Shown here: piece by piece, positions 32,404 through 40,097 of the stretch
Position numbering within the stretch: the stretch's first letter is position 1
How the letters are laid out: each line of letters starts with the position of its first letter
Source of the DNA: Streptomyces hoynatensis
Lineage (GTDB): Bacteria; Actinomycetota; Actinomycetes; Streptomycetales; Streptomycetaceae
NCBI RefSeq assembly: GCF_003626535.1
Contig: NZ_RBAL01000019.1
Location: 59,038-123,037 of the forward strand
Direction: 5' to 3'
Length of the DNA: 64,000 nt
Notes under the pieces: model-generated
The model's database searches: none
Told to the model about the DNA's origin: nothing
The model's input: only the letters and a program-made list of their open reading frames with translations
Position numbers and translations under genes: made by a program

Positions 32404-33045
32404 TCAGATGCTGTTCGGCGGGGGCGCCGGGTCCAGGGTCAGGACCCCGTCCCGCAGGCTCCAGCTGACGTCGCGCTGCAGGTCGGGGCAGCAGCGCGGC
32501 ACGTCGGGCGAGGAGTAGCCGAACAGCCGCAGGGAGATCGAGGCGTCCTCGGCCCGCAGCCGGTCCACGGTCATCCGCTCCGCCGGGTCCACCAGGGTGG
32601 CCTCGACCCGCGGCGGGTCGCCGGCGCGTGCGGGGGCGGTGAGCAGGTACACGCCGTTGGGCGGGCTGCCGGAGGCGGCGTCGCAGCGGACCACCGCCAC
32701 CGTCTCGGGCTGCCCGTCGGATTCGAGGTCGACGACGGCCTGATCCGTCACCGCCACCTCGAAGGGGCCGCAGTCGAGCGGGTAGGTGGCCTCGGCGGCG
32801 TCGGGGGCCTCCTGCGGCGCCCCGGCCGGTTCCTGCGAGGCGCCGGGTGCCGGGGTCTCCGGCTCGCCGGGCGGAGGGCTCTCCGCGGCGGCGCCCGGGG
32901 TGGCCTCCGCGGTGGCGCCGGCGTCGGAGGGCTGGAGCAGCACCGCGAGCCCGGCCGCGGCGGCGAGGGCGGCCGCGGTGATCAGCCAGTGGGCGGGGCG
33001 GGTGCGGGTGTGCGGGAGCGCGTCGTGGCCTGCCGGGAGTGGCAC
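32404..33045 (-). CDS. exported or membrane-anchored hypothetical protein
   Basis: A 213-aa protein with an N-terminal transmembrane/signal segment (WLITAAALAAAAGLAVLL, residues ~18-35), a Pro/Glu/Ala linker and a C-terminal domain with a Cys pattern (LDCGPFEVAV, VRCDAASG, PRCCPDLQRDVSW) that may be disulfide-bonded. GTG 33045 has GGAGGAG at 8 nt. No known domain was recognised. It is convergent with the ferredoxin and on the same strand as the downstream trmI gene. Confidence 0.75.
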   Translation of the reverse strand: MPLPAGHDALPHTRTRPAHWLITAAALAAAAGLAVLLQPSDAGATAEATPGAAAESPPPGEPETPAPGASQEPAGAPQEAPDAAEATYPLDCGPFEVAVTDQAVVDLESDGQPETVAVVRCDAASGSPPNGVYLLTAPARAGDPPRVEATLVDPAERMTVDRLRAEDASISLRLFGYSSPDVPRCCPDLQRDVSWSLRDGVLTLDPAPPPNSI

Positions 33046-33205
33046 GTGGGTGACTCCTCCGGGAGAGACGGACAGCTGCCGGAGCCACGGGGCTCCGCGG
33101 GGTGGGGGGCCGCCGGGTGCGGCGGGGGCGCGGTTCGCCCGCCGTGGCGGGCGCACCGCATCGTGTCACAGGTCTCACCCGCGGTGAACGGCGGGGTGCC
33201 CTCCG

Positions 33206-34093
33206 TCAGGCGCCGCCAGGGCCGGTGTAGTCGGCTCCGTACGCGCCGGGGGCCGGGCGCCGGCGGCGCAGCGGCGGCTCCACCCCGTCGGCGAGGCGCC
33301 TGGCGGTGAGCAGGAAGCCGGTGTGGCCGATCATGCGGTGGTCGGGGCGGACGGCGAGCCCCTCGACGTGCCAGGTGCGGACCATCGTCTCCCAGGCGGT
33401 CGGCTCGTTGAAGGTGCCGTGCTCGCGGATGGTCTCCACCGTGCGCGCCAGCTGGGTGGTGGTGGCGACGTAGGCACACAGGATGCCGCCGGGCACCAGC
33501 GCCTTGGAGACGGCGTCCAGGCACTCCCAGGGGGCCAGCATGTCGAGGATGACGCGGTCCACCTCGGTGTCCGACAGCTCGTCCTGGAGGTCGCCGACGG
33601 TGACCTGCCAGGCGGGGTGCGGGCCGCCGAAGTACCTGGCGACGTTCTCCTGGGCGATGGCGGCGAAGTCGGCCCGGCGCTCGTAGGAGTGCAGCATGCC
33701 CTGGTCGCCGATCGCGCGCAGCAGGAACATGCTGAGTGAGCCCGAGCCCACTCCCGCCTCCACGACGCGGGCGCCGGGGAAGATGTCCGCCATGGCGAGG
33801 ATCTGCCCCGCGTCCTTGGGGTAGACCACGGCGGCGCCGCGCGGCATGGACAGGACGTAGTCGGGGAGCAGGGGGCGCAGCGCGAGGTAGGCGACGTTCC
33901 CGGTGGTGCGGACGACCGTGCCCTCGGGGGCGCCGATCAGCTCGTCGTGCGGGAAGGCGCCCTTGTGGGTGTGGAAGCTCTTCCCTGCTTCGAGCGTGAA
34001 CGTGTAGTGGCGTCCCTTGGGGTCGGTGAGCTGGACCTGGTCCCCGACCGCGAAGGGCCCGCGACGGCGGGCTGCACCGGTCGGTTCGGACAT
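33206..34093 (-). CDS. trmI: tRNA (adenine-58-N1)-methyltransferase TrmI
   Basis: A 295-aa SAM-dependent methyltransferase that modifies A58 in the T loop of tRNA. An N-terminal beta domain (residues ~15-80) precedes the Rossmann fold with VEAGVGSGSLSMFL (SAM motif I, ~111) and VDRVILDMLAPWECL. Actinobacterial TrmI has this single-chain form. ATG 34093 gives MSEPTGAARRRGPFAVGDQV. Neighbour of a site-2 protease gene, 30 bases upstream on the same strand. Confidence 0.95.
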   Translation of the reverse strand: MSEPTGAARRRGPFAVGDQVQLTDPKGRHYTFTLEAGKSFHTHKGAFPHDELIGAPEGTVVRTTGNVAYLALRPLLPDYVLSMPRGAAVVYPKDAGQILAMADIFPGARVVEAGVGSGSLSMFLLRAIGDQGMLHSYERRADFAAIAQENVARYFGGPHPAWQVTVGDLQDELSDTEVDRVILDMLAPWECLDAVSKALVPGGILCAYVATTTQLARTVETIREHGTFNEPTAWETMVRTWHVEGLAVRPDHRMIGHTGFLLTARRLADGVEPPLRRRRPAPGAYGADYTGPGGA

Positions 34094-34124
34094 GGCGGCA
34101 AGCCTAGTCCACGCGGGGAGGGGC

Positions 34125-35387
34125 TCAGGCCGCGGGCGGGGCCTGCGGGTGGGCGGGGGGCCTGGCCATGGCGTCGATGAAGGCCCGCTCGACGTCGCTC
34201 GTGGACAGGACGCCGTAGATCTCGCCGGTCGGCTCGACCACCAGGTACTCGGTCGCCGGGGTGGCCCGCAGGTGTTCGAGGAGGCCCTCGCCGGTGAGGT
34301 CGGCGGGCACCCGCATGCCCTCGGTCAGGTCGTTGGCCAGGCTGCTGACGGCGACCCAGGGCCGGCGGTGCTGGGGCACGCCGGCGATGCCGGTCTCGCG
34401 GACGACGGAGACGGGGTCGCCCTGTCCGTCGACGACGACCAGCGCCCGCGCCCCGGCGTCGTTGGCCCGGCGCAGGGCCTCGGACAGCGGGGTCTCCGCG
34501 GTGACCGGCACGGCCCGGCGGGTGAGGGCCCGGGCGTTGAGGGCGGGCAGGCGCTCGCGGAGCCTGGCCATCCGCAGGCTGTTGCCGGCGCCGGTCCAGA
34601 TGATGGCCGCCAGGATCGCGGCGAGCAGGGCGTCGGTGAGGGATTCCAGGCCCGTGTAGGACTCGTTCTCGCCGGCGCCGACGTGGGTGGCGAGCGGGAA
34701 GCCGACCAGGACGGCGACGGCCAGGGCGCGGCCGGTCCAGGCCGCGGCCACGGTGCCGGACATGGGGCTGCCCGAGAGCTTCCACACGACGGCCCGCAGC
34801 ATCCGGCCGCCGTCCAGGGGCAGCCCGGGGAGCAGGTTGAACCCGGCGACGACCAGGTTGGAGATCATCAGGCCGGCCAGCAGCACGCCGGGCACGGTGC
34901 CTGACTCCACGGCGAGCATGCCGAGGTAGAAGACGCCGGAGAGCAGCAGGGAGAGCAGGGGGCCGACGCCGGCCAGCACGAACTCCCGGCCGGGCGTGGG
35001 CGACTCCTTCTCGATCTCGGAGACGCCGCCGAAGAACTGGAGCTGGATGCGGCGCACCGGGAGCCGGAAGCGCAGGGCGGCCACCGTGTGGGCCAGCTCG
35101 TGGACCAGCACGGAGGCGTAGAAGGCCACCGCGAAGAAGAGCGAGACGAGGTACCGTCCGCCGCCGAGTTCGGGGAGCACGCGGCCCAGCTGGTTGCCGA
35201 AGAACCAGGTGATCAGGGCGGCGACGAGGAACCAGCTGGGGGCCACGTACACGGGTACGCCGAAGAGCCTGCCCATGAGGAAGCCGCCGCCGGCGCCCTC
35301 GGGGGGCCGGGGGCCGTCCGCGTCCACGCCCCCGGCCTCAGGGCCCTGGGCGGCCGACGCCGTGCGGTCGCTGTCCGAGTCTCCCAC
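34125..35387 (-). CDS. site-2 protease family membrane metalloprotease (M50) with CBS domains
   Basis: A 420-aa integral membrane metalloprotease. The zinc motif HELAH is at residues ~96-100 and the third ligand in NLLPGLPLDGGRML; several transmembrane helices surround them. Two CBS domains occupy the C-terminal third (~280-410), as in Rip-like/SpoIVFB-CBS proteins, suggesting nucleotide control. GTG 35387 is chosen for its GAGGGG at 5 nt; the ATG at 35447 is an alternative without a ribosome-binding site. Substrate unknown; class regulators include anti-sigma factors. Confidence 0.9.
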   Translation of the reverse strand: MGDSDSDRTASAAQGPEAGGVDADGPRPPEGAGGGFLMGRLFGVPVYVAPSWFLVAALITWFFGNQLGRVLPELGGGRYLVSLFFAVAFYASVLVHELAHTVAALRFRLPVRRIQLQFFGGVSEIEKESPTPGREFVLAGVGPLLSLLLSGVFYLGMLAVESGTVPGVLLAGLMISNLVVAGFNLLPGLPLDGGRMLRAVVWKLSGSPMSGTVAAAWTGRALAVAVLVGFPLATHVGAGENESYTGLESLTDALLAAILAAIIWTGAGNSLRMARLRERLPALNARALTRRAVPVTAETPLSEALRRANDAGARALVVVDGQGDPVSVVRETGIAGVPQHRRPWVAVSSLANDLTEGMRVPADLTGEGLLEHLRATPATEYLVVEPTGEIYGVLSTSDVERAFIDAMARPPAHPQAPPAA

Positions 35388-35524
35388 CGGTTCCCCTCGT
35401 CGCCTCTCGGCCTCGTCGTCATCGGGTGCGGCGCCTCGCTCCTGCATGACGCTGACGCCGTGCTCTCGGGCTCCGAGTCGATGGTATGGGCTACCTGTCA
35501 GTGACGCGCCGTAGGGTTCGCTCC

Positions 35525-36589
35525 ATGACTGGGTCCATCGCCACGCCTCCCGACTCGCTCTCTCCCTCCAGGGCCGCCGACTTCATGCAGTGTCCCCTGC
35601 TGTACCGCTTCCGGGTGATCGACAAACTGCCCGAGGCGCCGAGCGAGGCGGCGACGCGCGGCACGGTGGTGCACGCGGTGCTCGAGCGGATCTTCGACGC
35701 GCCGCCCGAGCAGCGCGATCCGCGCCGGGCGCGGGCCCTGGTGGTGCCCGAGTGGGAGCGGCTGCTGGCCAGGCGGCCCGAGCTGGCGCAGCTGTTCGCC
35801 GCGGCCCGGGACGCGGGCGAGTCCGAAGGCGCGGAAGGCGGGGGCGGGGCGGAGGACGGGGCGGGCGCGGGCGGGTCGGGGGACCCGGCGGGCGGCGAGG
35901 TGGACCGGGAGCGCCTGGCGCAATGGCTGGCGCAGGCCGAGGCGCTGGTCGAGCGGTGGTTCACGCTGGAGGACCCCACGCGCCTCGAGCCGGCGGAGCG
36001 GGAGCTGTTCGTCGAGACCAGGCTGGAGTCCGGGCTGCGGCTGCGCGGGGTGATCGACCGGGTGGACGTCGCACCGACGGGCGAGGTGCGGATCGTGGAC
36101 TACAAGACGGGCAAGGCGCCCTCCCCCCAGTACGCGGGCGGCGCGCTGTTCCAGATGAAGTTCTACGCCCTGGTGCTGTGGCGGCTGCGCGGCTCGGTGC
36201 CACGGCGGCTCCAGCTGGTCTACCTGGGCAGCGGGGACGTGCTCACCTACGACCCGGACGAGGAGGACCTGCGGGGGGTGGAGCGCAAGCTGGTGGCGCT
36301 GTGGCAGGCGATCAGGCGGGCCACCGAGAGCGGCGACTGGCGGCCGAACCGGGGGCGTCTGTGCGACTGGTGCGATCACCAGTCGCGCTGCCCCGAGTTC
36401 GGCGGCACTCCCCCGCCCTACCCGCTGACGGTGCAGCGGGAGCTGCCGCTGGCCCTGCCGGGCGAGGCGGAGGGCGACGGCTTCGGGGTCACGGCCGGGG
36501 ACCGCGCCGGGGACCCGGCGGGAGGCGAGGGCGAGGCCGGGGAGGACGGCCCTGGGCAGGAGCCGGCCGGGGCCGCCCCGGCGCGGTGA
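35525..36589 (+). CDS. RecB-family PD-(D/E)XK nuclease with AddB-like Fe-S cysteines
   Basis: A 354-aa protein of the PDDEXK superfamily, similar to the AddB/Cas4-type nuclease domain. Active-site motif IVDYKTGKAP with the upstream Asp in GVIDRVDV; early His in GTVVHAVLERIF. Four Cys (one in MQCPLLYRF near residue 23, three in LCDWCDHQSRCPEF near 280-290) match the iron-sulfur cluster arrangement of AddB-like nucleases. A Gly/Ala/Glu-rich linker (~105-130) and C terminus flank the fold. It is divergent from the site-2 protease. Confidence 0.92.
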   Translation: MTGSIATPPDSLSPSRAADFMQCPLLYRFRVIDKLPEAPSEAATRGTVVHAVLERIFDAPPEQRDPRRARALVVPEWERLLARRPELAQLFAAARDAGESEGAEGGGGAEDGAGAGGSGDPAGGEVDRERLAQWLAQAEALVERWFTLEDPTRLEPAERELFVETRLESGLRLRGVIDRVDVAPTGEVRIVDYKTGKAPSPQYAGGALFQMKFYALVLWRLRGSVPRRLQLVYLGSGDVLTYDPDEEDLRGVERKLVALWQAIRRATESGDWRPNRGRLCDWCDHQSRCPEFGGTPPPYPLTVQRELPLALPGEAEGDGFGVTAGDRAGDPAGGEGEAGEDGPGQEPAGAAPAR

Positions 36590-36661
36590 CGCGGCGGCCG
36601 TGCGGGAGAATGGGGGCCTGCTCTCGCGGCGTTCGCCGTGCCCCGGAGGAAGGGTCCCCAC

Positions 36662-37330
36662 ATGCCGATCCGCGTACTGCTGGTCGACGATCAGCCGCTG
36701 CTGCGCACCGGGTTCCGGATGATCCTGGAGGCGGAGCCGGACGTCGCCGTCGTGGGCGAGGCCGGGGACGGCCTGCAGGCGCTGGAGCAGGTGCGGGCGC
36801 TGCAGCCCGACGTGGTGCTGATGGACATCAGGATGCCGCGGATGGACGGCGTGGAGGCGACCCGGCAGATCACCGGCCCGGCCAAGGACGGGCCGGTCAA
36901 GGTCCTGGTGCTGACCACCTTCGACCTGGACGAGTACGTGGTGGAGGCGCTGCGGGCGGGGGCCAGCGGCTTCCTGCTGAAGGACGCGCCTGCGGCGGAG
37001 CTGGTGCAGGCGATCCGGGTGGTGGCGGCGGGCGAGGCGATGCTGGCGCCGAGCGTCACCAGGCGGCTGCTCGACATGTACGCCGAACGGCTGCCCTCGG
37101 GCGAGGAGCCCCTGCCGGACGCGCTGCAACGGCTGACGGAGCGGGAGGTCGAGGTGCTGAAGCTCGTCGCCCGCGGCCTGTCGAACGCGGAGATCGCGGC
37201 GGACCTCTTCGTCAGCGAGACGACGGTGAAGACGCACGTGGGCCACGTGCTGACCAAGCTGGAGCTGCGGGACCGGGTGCAGGCGGCGGTGTTCGCCTAC
37301 GAGAGCGGGCTGGTCCGGCCCGGCAGCTGA
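36662..37330 (+). CDS. NarL/LuxR-family response regulator
   Basis: A 222-aa two-component response regulator. The receiver domain (residues 1-120) has DD, the phosphoacceptor Asp in VVLMDIRMPRMDG and the Lys in LLKDAPA; the C-terminal LuxR HTH is LTEREVEVLKLVARGLSNAEIA then VSETTVKTHVGHVLTKL. No histidine kinase gene is adjacent, so its partner is elsewhere. ATG 36662 has GGAGGAAGGG upstream; the frame extends further but not in family sequence. Convergent with the substrate-binding protein gene. Confidence 0.93.
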   Translation: MPIRVLLVDDQPLLRTGFRMILEAEPDVAVVGEAGDGLQALEQVRALQPDVVLMDIRMPRMDGVEATRQITGPAKDGPVKVLVLTTFDLDEYVVEALRAGASGFLLKDAPAAELVQAIRVVAAGEAMLAPSVTRRLLDMYAERLPSGEEPLPDALQRLTEREVEVLKLVARGLSNAEIAADLFVSETTVKTHVGHVLTKLELRDRVQAAVFAYESGLVRPGS

Positions 37331-37406
37331 GCGGGCGGGCGCGGCCGGGGCGGCCCGGCCGCCGGCGTGCTCCGGCCCGGCCTGCGGCGCACCGGCCGCC
37401 GGCGGG

Positions 37407-39005
37407 CTAGCCGTCGGTGGACTTGCCGATCTCCCAGAAGCGGAAGACCGTCGAGGCGTCGAGAGACCACTGGAGGCCGTCGATCTCCTCGGCGGCGACG
37501 GCGTACTGGTGGCCCTGCCACAGCGGGATCAGCGGCAGGTCCCGGGCGACGATGTCCTGGAGTTCGGTGAAGTCGCCGAGGGTCTCCGCCCGGTCGCCGA
37601 GCGTCTCGGTGTGCGGCAGGAGCTCCCCGGTGATCCGCTCGGACTCGTAGCCGCCCTGGAGGACGTTGCCCGGGCCGAAGAAGGGCGCGGTGAAGTTGTC
37701 CGGGTCGGGGTAGTCGGGGACCCAGCCGCGGACGTAGACGCCGAACTCGCCGTTCGCCACCCCCTCGGCGAAGGCGGCGGCGTCCACGCTGCGCACCCGC
37801 GCCCGGAACAGGCCGCTGTCGTTGAGCTCGTCGGCGAGGTACTCGAAGGCGGCCACGGTGTCGGGGCCGAAGCGGACGGGGGTGGCCCACAGCGTGAGGT
37901 CGACCGGCTCGGTGATCCCGGCGGCGCGCAGCGCCTCCTCGGCCTTGTCCGGGCGCGGCTCGTCGCCGTAGGCGTCGTAGAAGGCCGTGTTGTGGCCGGT
38001 GATCCCGGCCGGGATGATCGAGTAGAGCGGCTCGGCGGTGCGGTGGTACACGTCGCGCACCAGGGCGCCTCGGTCGATGAGCCAGGCGATGGCCTCGCGG
38101 ACGGCTCGGTTGCCTGCCACCGGGTCGTCCAGGTTGAACACCAGGTGCTGCACCTCGGCGCTGGTGCCGTCCACCACCTTGAGGCCCTCGCCCCGGCCGG
38201 AGCGGGCGGCGGCGTCCAGGGCCTCGATGTCCTCCCCGGCCAGGCCCCGGTAGGCCACGTCCACCTCGCCGTTTTCGACGGCGTCCTTCAGCGCCTGCTG
38301 GTCGCCGTGGTAGAGGCGCATCGTCATGCCGGAGTTCTTCACCTCGGCCGGGCCCTGGTAGCCGGAGTTGACCTCGAAGACGGCCTCGTCGCCGGTGTAG
38401 CTGTCGAGGGTGTAGACGCCGGAGCCGACCGCCTCGCCGTCGGTGCGCAGCGCGTCGGCCGGGTACGCGCGGTGGTCGACGATCGAGCCGGCGCCCGAGG
38501 CTATCTTCTGCGGGAACGTCGCGTCGGGCTGCGTGAGGTGGAAGGTGACCGTGGTGTCGTCGGGCGTCTCGATGGTGTCGATCGTGGACAGCAGGACGGC
38601 GGGCCCGTCCGGATCGTTGATCCGCAGCGTCCGCTCGAAGGAGAACTTGACGTCGCGCGAGGTCAGCTCGTCGCCGTTGCTGAAGTGCAGGTCGTCGCGG
38701 AGCCGGCAGGTGAAGCGCTGGCTCATCCGGTCGGTGAACCCGCACTTCTCGGCCGCCTCGGGCTGCGGCTCCGTGCCGCCCGCGGGGAAGCTCAGCAGGG
38801 ACTGGAAGACGTTGTTGAAGACGAGCCAGGAGCCGGGGTCGTACCCGGAGGCAGGATCGGTGGACAGCACGTCGTCCGTCATCCCCATGACGATCGGCTC
38901 GCCCCGTCCTGGGCCGTCGTCGCCGGCCCATCCGCAGCCGGCGAGCAGGGCCGCGGCGAGCGCCGCGACCAGCGGGAAGACCGTGCCCGGGGCGCGCTTC
39001 CTCAC
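37407..39005 (-). CDS. ABC transporter peptide/nickel-type substrate-binding lipoprotein (orphan)
   Basis: A 532-aa SBP_bac_5 family solute receptor. The lipobox is LLAGC (Cys ~24), and the family signature DPASGYDPGSWLVFNNVFQSL follows. Typical substrates are peptides or nickel. No permease or ATPase genes are in the window, so it must work with a transporter encoded elsewhere or act as a surface receptor. The RBS-proximal start ATG 39005 gives MRKRAPGTVFPLVAALAAALL. Confidence 0.92.
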   Translation of the reverse strand: MRKRAPGTVFPLVAALAAALLAGCGWAGDDGPGRGEPIVMGMTDDVLSTDPASGYDPGSWLVFNNVFQSLLSFPAGGTEPQPEAAEKCGFTDRMSQRFTCRLRDDLHFSNGDELTSRDVKFSFERTLRINDPDGPAVLLSTIDTIETPDDTTVTFHLTQPDATFPQKIASGAGSIVDHRAYPADALRTDGEAVGSGVYTLDSYTGDEAVFEVNSGYQGPAEVKNSGMTMRLYHGDQQALKDAVENGEVDVAYRGLAGEDIEALDAAARSGRGEGLKVVDGTSAEVQHLVFNLDDPVAGNRAVREAIAWLIDRGALVRDVYHRTAEPLYSIIPAGITGHNTAFYDAYGDEPRPDKAEEALRAAGITEPVDLTLWATPVRFGPDTVAAFEYLADELNDSGLFRARVRSVDAAAFAEGVANGEFGVYVRGWVPDYPDPDNFTAPFFGPGNVLQGGYESERITGELLPHTETLGDRAETLGDFTELQDIVARDLPLIPLWQGHQYAVAAEEIDGLQWSLDASTVFRFWEIGKSTDG

Positions 39006-39144
39006 GTGTCGTGTCCTTTTCCTCGGTTGCCTCGGCGCTCCGCCTCCGGGCGGCCTGCCCGCGGCCGGGCCGCGGGCCGGGGCGTTCCGGGGACGATCCG
39101 ACCTTATCCGCCGTAGCGGACGATCCCGCCCCGGGTGAGGAAGG

Positions 39145-39972
39145 TCACGGCACCGCGGGCGCCGCGGCGGGGCCCTGGGCGGCCGGCCCGCGGCCCGTGG
39201 CGGGCTCCGCTGCTTCGGGGACCGGGGAGCCGGGGGGCAGGGCGCCGGGGGGCCGGGCCTCGGGGGTCAGAGGGGAGGGCGAGGCCGCCACGGAGCGCAG
39301 CAGGGCGAGGTCCACCTCCTCCAGCGAGGAGACGACCGTCCGCCCCGCGGCCGGGGCGATGGGCGCGACCGAGGGGACGGCGATCACCCGGCAGCCCGCG
39401 GCCTCGGCCGAGGCGACGCCGGTGGCGGTGTCCTCGACGGCGACGCAGCGGCCGGGGTCGGCGCCCAGGCCGCGCGCGGCGGCGAGGTAGGGGTCGGGGT
39501 GCGGCTTGCTGCGGGGCAGCTCGTCGCCCGCGACGGTGAGCGCGAAGTTCTCCGCGCCGAGCGAGGCCAGCACGCGGTCGATGACCTCGCGGTGCGAGGC
39601 GGAGACGAGGGCGGTCGGCACCCGGTGGGCGGCCAGCTCGGTCAGCAGCCGCCTGGCCCCCGGCATCAGCGGCACGCCGCGCTCCAGGCGGCGCAGGAAG
39701 GCGCCGTTCAGCAGGTCGCGCAGCTCGTCCAGCGCGATGTCCGCGCCGGTGACCTCGATGAGGTAGCCGGCGCTCCTGGTCATGGGGCCGCCGACCACGA
39801 CCTCGCGGTGTTCGTCCGCGAGCGCGTGGCCGAGGTCGCCGAAGACCTCGACCTCGGCTTCCCACCAGAAGCCCTCGGTGTCGACCAGGGTGCCGTCCAT
39901 GTCGAGGAGCACGGCCCCGGGAGTGGGGCCGAGGGGAATCAGGGTGTCGAGGGCCGGAAGGGAACTCGTCAT
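39145..39972 (-). CDS. HAD-superfamily hydrolase (beta-phosphoglucomutase/phosphatase type)
   Basis: A 275-aa HAD protein. Motif I is LLDMDGTLVDTEGF, motif II is ALVSASHREV, motif III Lys is in RSKPHPDPYLAAARGLG and motif IV is AVEDTATGVASAEAAG. The helical cap sits between I and II. The C-terminal 55 residues are a Pro/Ala-rich disordered tail unusual for the family. ATG 39972 is preceded by GGAGG at 9 nt; a GTG two codons earlier is less likely. It lies between the orphan binding protein and metH, with a metH terminator upstream. Confidence 0.9.
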   Translation of the reverse strand: MTSSLPALDTLIPLGPTPGAVLLDMDGTLVDTEGFWWEAEVEVFGDLGHALADEHREVVVGGPMTRSAGYLIEVTGADIALDELRDLLNGAFLRRLERGVPLMPGARRLLTELAAHRVPTALVSASHREVIDRVLASLGAENFALTVAGDELPRSKPHPDPYLAAARGLGADPGRCVAVEDTATGVASAEAAGCRVIAVPSVAPIAPAAGRTVVSSLEEVDLALLRSVAASPSPLTPEARPPGALPPGSPVPEAAEPATGRGPAAQGPAAAPAVP

Positions 39973-40000
39973 CCGCACGCACCTCCGTAAGGGGCGAGAA

Positions 40001-40031
40001 GGCCGGCCGCCCCGGGTGGGGGCGGCCGGCC
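40001..40031 (-). terminator. metH terminator
   Basis: A perfect 13-bp inverted repeat (GGCCGGCCGCCCC arm, 5-base loop) lies between the metH stop codon at 40098 and the HAD gene, followed on the minus strand by CTTCTCG. It should end metH transcripts about 70 bases past the stop. Confidence 0.65.
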
Positions 40032-40097
40032 TGTACCGGACCGATCAGTTTACGTGACCGGCGCACAAAGCGTCGGCCGCCATCTCATCCGTCCGGG

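Noticed and set aside
37331..37406. Hairpin between response regulator and binding protein genes
   Set aside because: GGCCGCCGGC occurs twice as a direct rather than inverted repeat, and no stable uninterrupted stem longer than about 7 bp was found by eye.
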